Shown here: one piece after another, positions 61,188-64,000 of the stretch
Layout: every line of letters begins with the position of its first letter
How positions within the stretch are numbered: the first letter of the stretch is position 1
Origin: Morinoia aosen
Lineage: Eukaryota > Arthropoda > Malacostraca > Amphipoda > Talitridae
Assembly: GCA_030386875.1 (NCBI GenBank)
Contig: CM059568.1
Coordinates: 29,816,120-29,880,119 of the forward strand
Length of the DNA stretch: 64,000 nucleotides
Direction: 5' to 3'
Position numbers and translations under genes: made by a program
The notes under the pieces: generated by a model
Databases searched by the model: none
What the model was told of the DNA's origin: nothing
The model's input: the letters and a program-made list of their open reading frames with translations, nothing else

Positions 61188-62223
61188 ATGGATAAATGTA
61201 CGAAGTCGTTCGTTTGCATTTGCTTTTCTGGAGGAAAGTGGGCGGTAGTTCCTAAAACATGGATGCGGGAAAAAAACGGCAAGCTGTGGAGCTTCTGGCC
61301 CGATTCTGGTGATATACCTACCCTGGTTAAGTACAAAGTGAGTCCTATGGAATCTTGGAGGGAATGGAGAGTCACATCGGTTCTTGCTGCATCTGGTGAG
61401 TTTGAAAATGAAACACTCTTCATGTATGCACCTGTAATACATATATATTGAAAATATTGTTTGAATAAAGTCTTAAGAATTAGTGTTATTGTTGAGTAAT
61501 ATACGTCCCCTCATGGGAATACAACTATTTATCTACGCTTTCGTTTTCAAGATGACTACGAGCGTGCGGTAACAAAGGTAACATCCCATGGTGCGGTGAC
61601 AACAGCGTCTGAAAACGAGGACGAAGAAACAATCATGAAGAAGCGCAAACTTTTTCGTGATGACAAGGATATTCCGAGTGTGACCGCTAAAGTGGCCAAA
61701 CCACAAAGGTTTAAATCATCAACCGCTGCCAGAAAACTTCATTTTGGTAGTGGCATCCAAGGTAATACTTAAGAACCACTTCCTAGGACACGTGCGAGTG
61801 TCAATATCTAACATGCAATTGCATCAAAACGTTATATATGGTGTCACAAATATTTACTATCGATATATTTGTGCTATGAGGTATAGGATGTTCGCTCTCA
61901 CGTGAGTTCCTAATTCCATTGAGGACGTTAGAAGCCGGATAGTACGTCTGGCCTGGTACCGGATAGTACGTACGTCTGGCCTGGTACCGGATAGTACGTC
62001 TGGCCGGATAATTTGAAAAACGGATAATAGAGGAAAGAGCCCAACTGTGAGTTCCACCACCTCGGTGAATTGATATATATGACAATTCATCGTTGTGGTG
62101 GGACTGGTAGAGAAGGCAATGCAACTTCAGCATCACCAACGGAAAAACAAAACATGGAAACCATACGTGACTTTCCCTTCGGACAGTCTTCAGCAACTCT
62201 TGAATTGAAGGACCTTCTGGCAG
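61188..62223 (+). CDS. DUF4806-family protein, N-terminal exons 1-3
   Basis: Three exons join in phase 1: 61188-61395 (donor TCTG|GTGAGT), 61552-61761 (acceptor TTTTCAAG, donor CAAG|GTAATA) and 62113-62223 (acceptor TGGTAGAG, donor GCAG|GTGATG). Exon 1 encodes a compact domain with GGKWAVVPKTWM, SFWPDSGD and SPMESWREWRVTSVL. Exon 2 begins DDYERAVTKV. This order (a VVP-x-x-W motif, a W-P-x-x-x motif, a W-containing strand, then DDYE-x-A) is the usual N-terminal region of arthropod DUF4806 proteins, whose function is unknown. Exon 2 also has MKKRKLFRDDK, a likely nuclear localisation signal. I chose the ATG at 61188 because an acceptor-like TTCAG lies just before it. An upstream in-frame ATG at 61167 is possible. 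The DUF4806 domain itself should be further right. Confidence 0.75.
61396..61551 (+). other. intron 1 of the DUF4806 gene
   Basis: A 156-bp intron with GTGAGT and a TTCGTTTTCAAG acceptor, inferred from phase and family continuity. Confidence 0.65.
61936..62008. repeat. three short tandem units in intron 2
   Basis: GGATAGTACGTCTGGCC recurs three times (starting about 61937, 61961 and 61989) separated by TGGTACC. The second copy has an extra ACGT. Units are 24-28 bp. Confidence 0.85.
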
Positions 62224-62253
62224 GTGATGAACGATGTGTACATCTACATATTT

Positions 62254-62395
62254 GTGTACGTGTGTGCGTACGTGTGGGTGTGAACGTGTGTGTGTGTACG
62301 TGTGGGTGTGTACGTGTCCGTCTGTGTGTGTGTGTACGTGTGTGTGTGTACGTGTGTGTGTACGTGTGTGTGTACGTGTGTGTGCACGTATGTGT
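62254..62395. repeat. GTGTGTGTACGT microsatellite
   Basis: An irregular array of GT dinucleotides and TACGTG words follows directly after the exon 3 donor of the DUF4806 gene. Cys/Val-rich open frames here are products of the repeat. Confidence 0.9.
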
Positions 62396-63159
62396 ACGGA
62401 AGGCCGGTGTAATTGAGTTCGGGCAAGGTCGAAATAATGCGGCAGGATGTTCGGAACGATGCGGTGCGTGGCCGTTTAGGTGCGTGGAAAGTCGATACGT
62501 AGCCGATAGAAGTGGAAATTTAGGAAAAGCTGCAAAGGAAATTCCATGGTTTTGAAGTCGTTTTTTACTGCCATATTAAGTGGTCATGGCGACCAAAAAA
62601 CTACTGCTTTTCCGAATAATATACGGCTAGAAGTCTTGCCTACCGCAGCATAGAAACTACTTGGAAACGTCTAAAATTTTTAACTGGGTGGTAATGTAGC
62701 ATTGTACTCTCAATAAACCGCTGTACTTGTAATGCAGTACTAGTACTGGTAGCGTTGTACCGTACTGGCAACGAAACACTATTAAAAAATTACTGTACTG
62801 AAATGTTGCACTTTACGTACAATGAGTATTGTACTGTACAGAAAATGGAGTTCAGGACTGACAGTGAAGTCAGCAGAATTATCAGTGGAGTCTACGCACT
62901 AAGAAATCACCGTTAAGATCGGAGGAAGGAAGAAACAGTTTAAGAATGGATTTGCAACTTTATTTACACCCCTCATCTGCGTCGTTCATTTGCAGATCAT
63001 CCAAATTATTCCCTTCTGCCAACAAGCAAGTATTTTAATTAGTGCAGGGCGTATCCTGGCAACAATTTCGTAGTGAAGGTAAAATGTCTGAGTGCATTAC
63101 ATTCTAATCCAAAAAATTGAACTTTGAGCAAGACATGCATGAGAAGCAGTTAGGATTAG
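62396..63159. other. probable intron 3 of the DUF4806 gene
   Basis: Non-coding sequence between exon 3 and the proposed exon 4. A patch of GTACTG/TACAG words occurs at about 62690-62850, a decayed short repeat (ACTGTAC, GTACTG, TGTAC). Confidence 0.4.
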
Positions 63160-63254
63160 TCAATGATTTTCAGGAGGAAATTTTTTTTCCAGTTGCTGAC
63201 TCTGAAGACACTGATATAATAAAGAACTCAATTAAAAATACCGAATGCGAGTAG
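63160..63254 (+). CDS. candidate exon 4 of the DUF4806 gene
   Basis: After the acceptor-like GGATTAG (AG 63158-63159) the sequence continues in the phase left by exon 3 and encodes VNDFQEEIFFPVADSEDTDI, then about ten residues, and stops at TAG 63252-63254. An F-P-(V/L)-x-(D/T) motif followed by an acidic helix is how the DUF4806 domain often begins. Joined to exons 1-3 it gives 207 codons, shorter than usual for the family, so a donor (GCGA|GTAGAA) and more exons beyond this window are likely. The assignment rests on phase and a short motif. Confidence 0.4.
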
Positions 63255-64000
63255 AAGCATTGCTCTAAACGCGTTGCAATACGGCTACTAAAATTTAGAA
63301 AACAGTCCAAATTTGATATTAGTCGCTATCTAGTAACTTGACTGTGCATCTACAACACTCAGCTATTTTAAAAATCGCCTCTGAATACTCGAACCACTGG
63401 GCGTTTTAAAACTTATGAAAAAGAACGGTTCGCCCAGTTCAAAGGTCACGCAATGGTAGAGAATAATGTGAAATAAATCCTTTACTCCTCAAGTGTTAGA
63501 ACATAATTTTCAAGTTTTCACCGCCGTTCTGAACAGCCCAAAAAAGCACATTCCTTTTCATAAGAGCACGCGCAACGATCATCAGAAACGGGCTGCTGCC
63601 TCTGAACTGCGACCTTGTCCGTTACAAGATGATTGGGGGAATACAAAACCTAAGATAATAGTTACGGAATAAAAAATGGGGGGAGGGGATCTGGAAACTG
63701 TGGGTGGACTCTTTCCGACGAACCGAAGATGAATTCGTAGACAGAGTTTCTGAAGAAGAGCCACTTAATGAAGTTATGCATAAGCGCTCAGTCTCTTCGA
63801 TAAGTTTTGCGAACAAGAATCTCGGGAGCGGCGCAAAATAATAATTGATAGTTGAATATACCTAAGGTACGTCATACACGGAATTTCATAGACTGTGTGC
63901 GATATAATCACTAATATTCCTAGTCAATTTCAACACTATACAGTACTTTTCTGCTACTGTGAACGGAAAAAGTACCATTCGATATATAGAAAACTCAAAC
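63255..64000. other. no clear feature; one small open frame at 63660-63839
   Basis: Mostly AT-rich. A plus-strand frame ending in TAA near 63839 encodes SFRRTEDEFVDRVSEEEPLN and continues KRSVSSISFANKNLG. It is hydrophilic and coding-like but unrecognised. It could be a mobile-element remnant or another exon. Confidence 0.3.

Noticed and set aside
62070..62555. 161-codon open frame rich in Cys and Val
   Set aside because: Only its first part coincides with DUF4806 exon 3. The rest is the GT-rich microsatellite after a splice donor.

Overview
The window is eukaryotic nuclear DNA. It is AT-rich, sparsely coding, interrupted by introns, and full of retroelement debris and tandem repeats. It most likely comes from an arthropod, probably an insect. 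The evidence is a DUF4806-type N-terminal domain (a family mainly seen in arthropods), a CR1-like LINE fragment, a Penelope-like fragment and an intact eukaryotic selenocysteine tRNA gene. Sec decoding is lost in Hymenoptera, Lepidoptera and the beetles studied, which argues against those orders. I cannot name a species. There is no operon, CRISPR array or prokaryotic signal.

1-20 kb: mostly featureless intergenic or intronic DNA. It holds one textbook tRNA-Sec gene (8805-8891, anticodon TCA), two recent tandem duplications (115 bp at 10.8-11.06 kb; 140 bp at 19.97-20.24 kb), a strong GC-rich coding exon on the minus strand (11153-11396) and a weak exon candidate near 0.9 kb.

20-28.2 kb: a dead, internally deleted CR1-like reverse transcriptase, three diverged ~0.65-0.8 kb repeat units, a 26-bp array with a 218-bp higher-order period, and a 1.1-kb minisatellite of about 54 copies of a 20-bp unit. 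That unit carries the palindromic E-box CACGTG and leaves several frames open by repeat arithmetic alone.

28-54 kb: fifteen copies or fragments of one ~360-bp SINE-like retroposon, all in the same (minus) orientation and some nested. Two have clear target-site duplications. A Penelope-like remnant and a ~46-bp minisatellite are also present. The best protein-coding exon of the window lies here on the minus strand (47014-47966, 317 codons, unrecognised serine-rich basic protein). It ends in phase 0 and could splice to the 11153-11396 exon, which would put much of the retroposon cluster inside one large intron; that link is inference. Two 40-bp segments at 51.1 and 55.1 kb share a 28-bp identity and look like a duplicated 30-nt microexon.

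54-64 kb: a 177-bp satellite array (58.5-59.87 kb) with a remote monomer, then a plus-strand gene whose exons (61188-61395, 61552-61761, 62113-62223, possibly 63160-63251) join in phase into a DUF4806-family protein.
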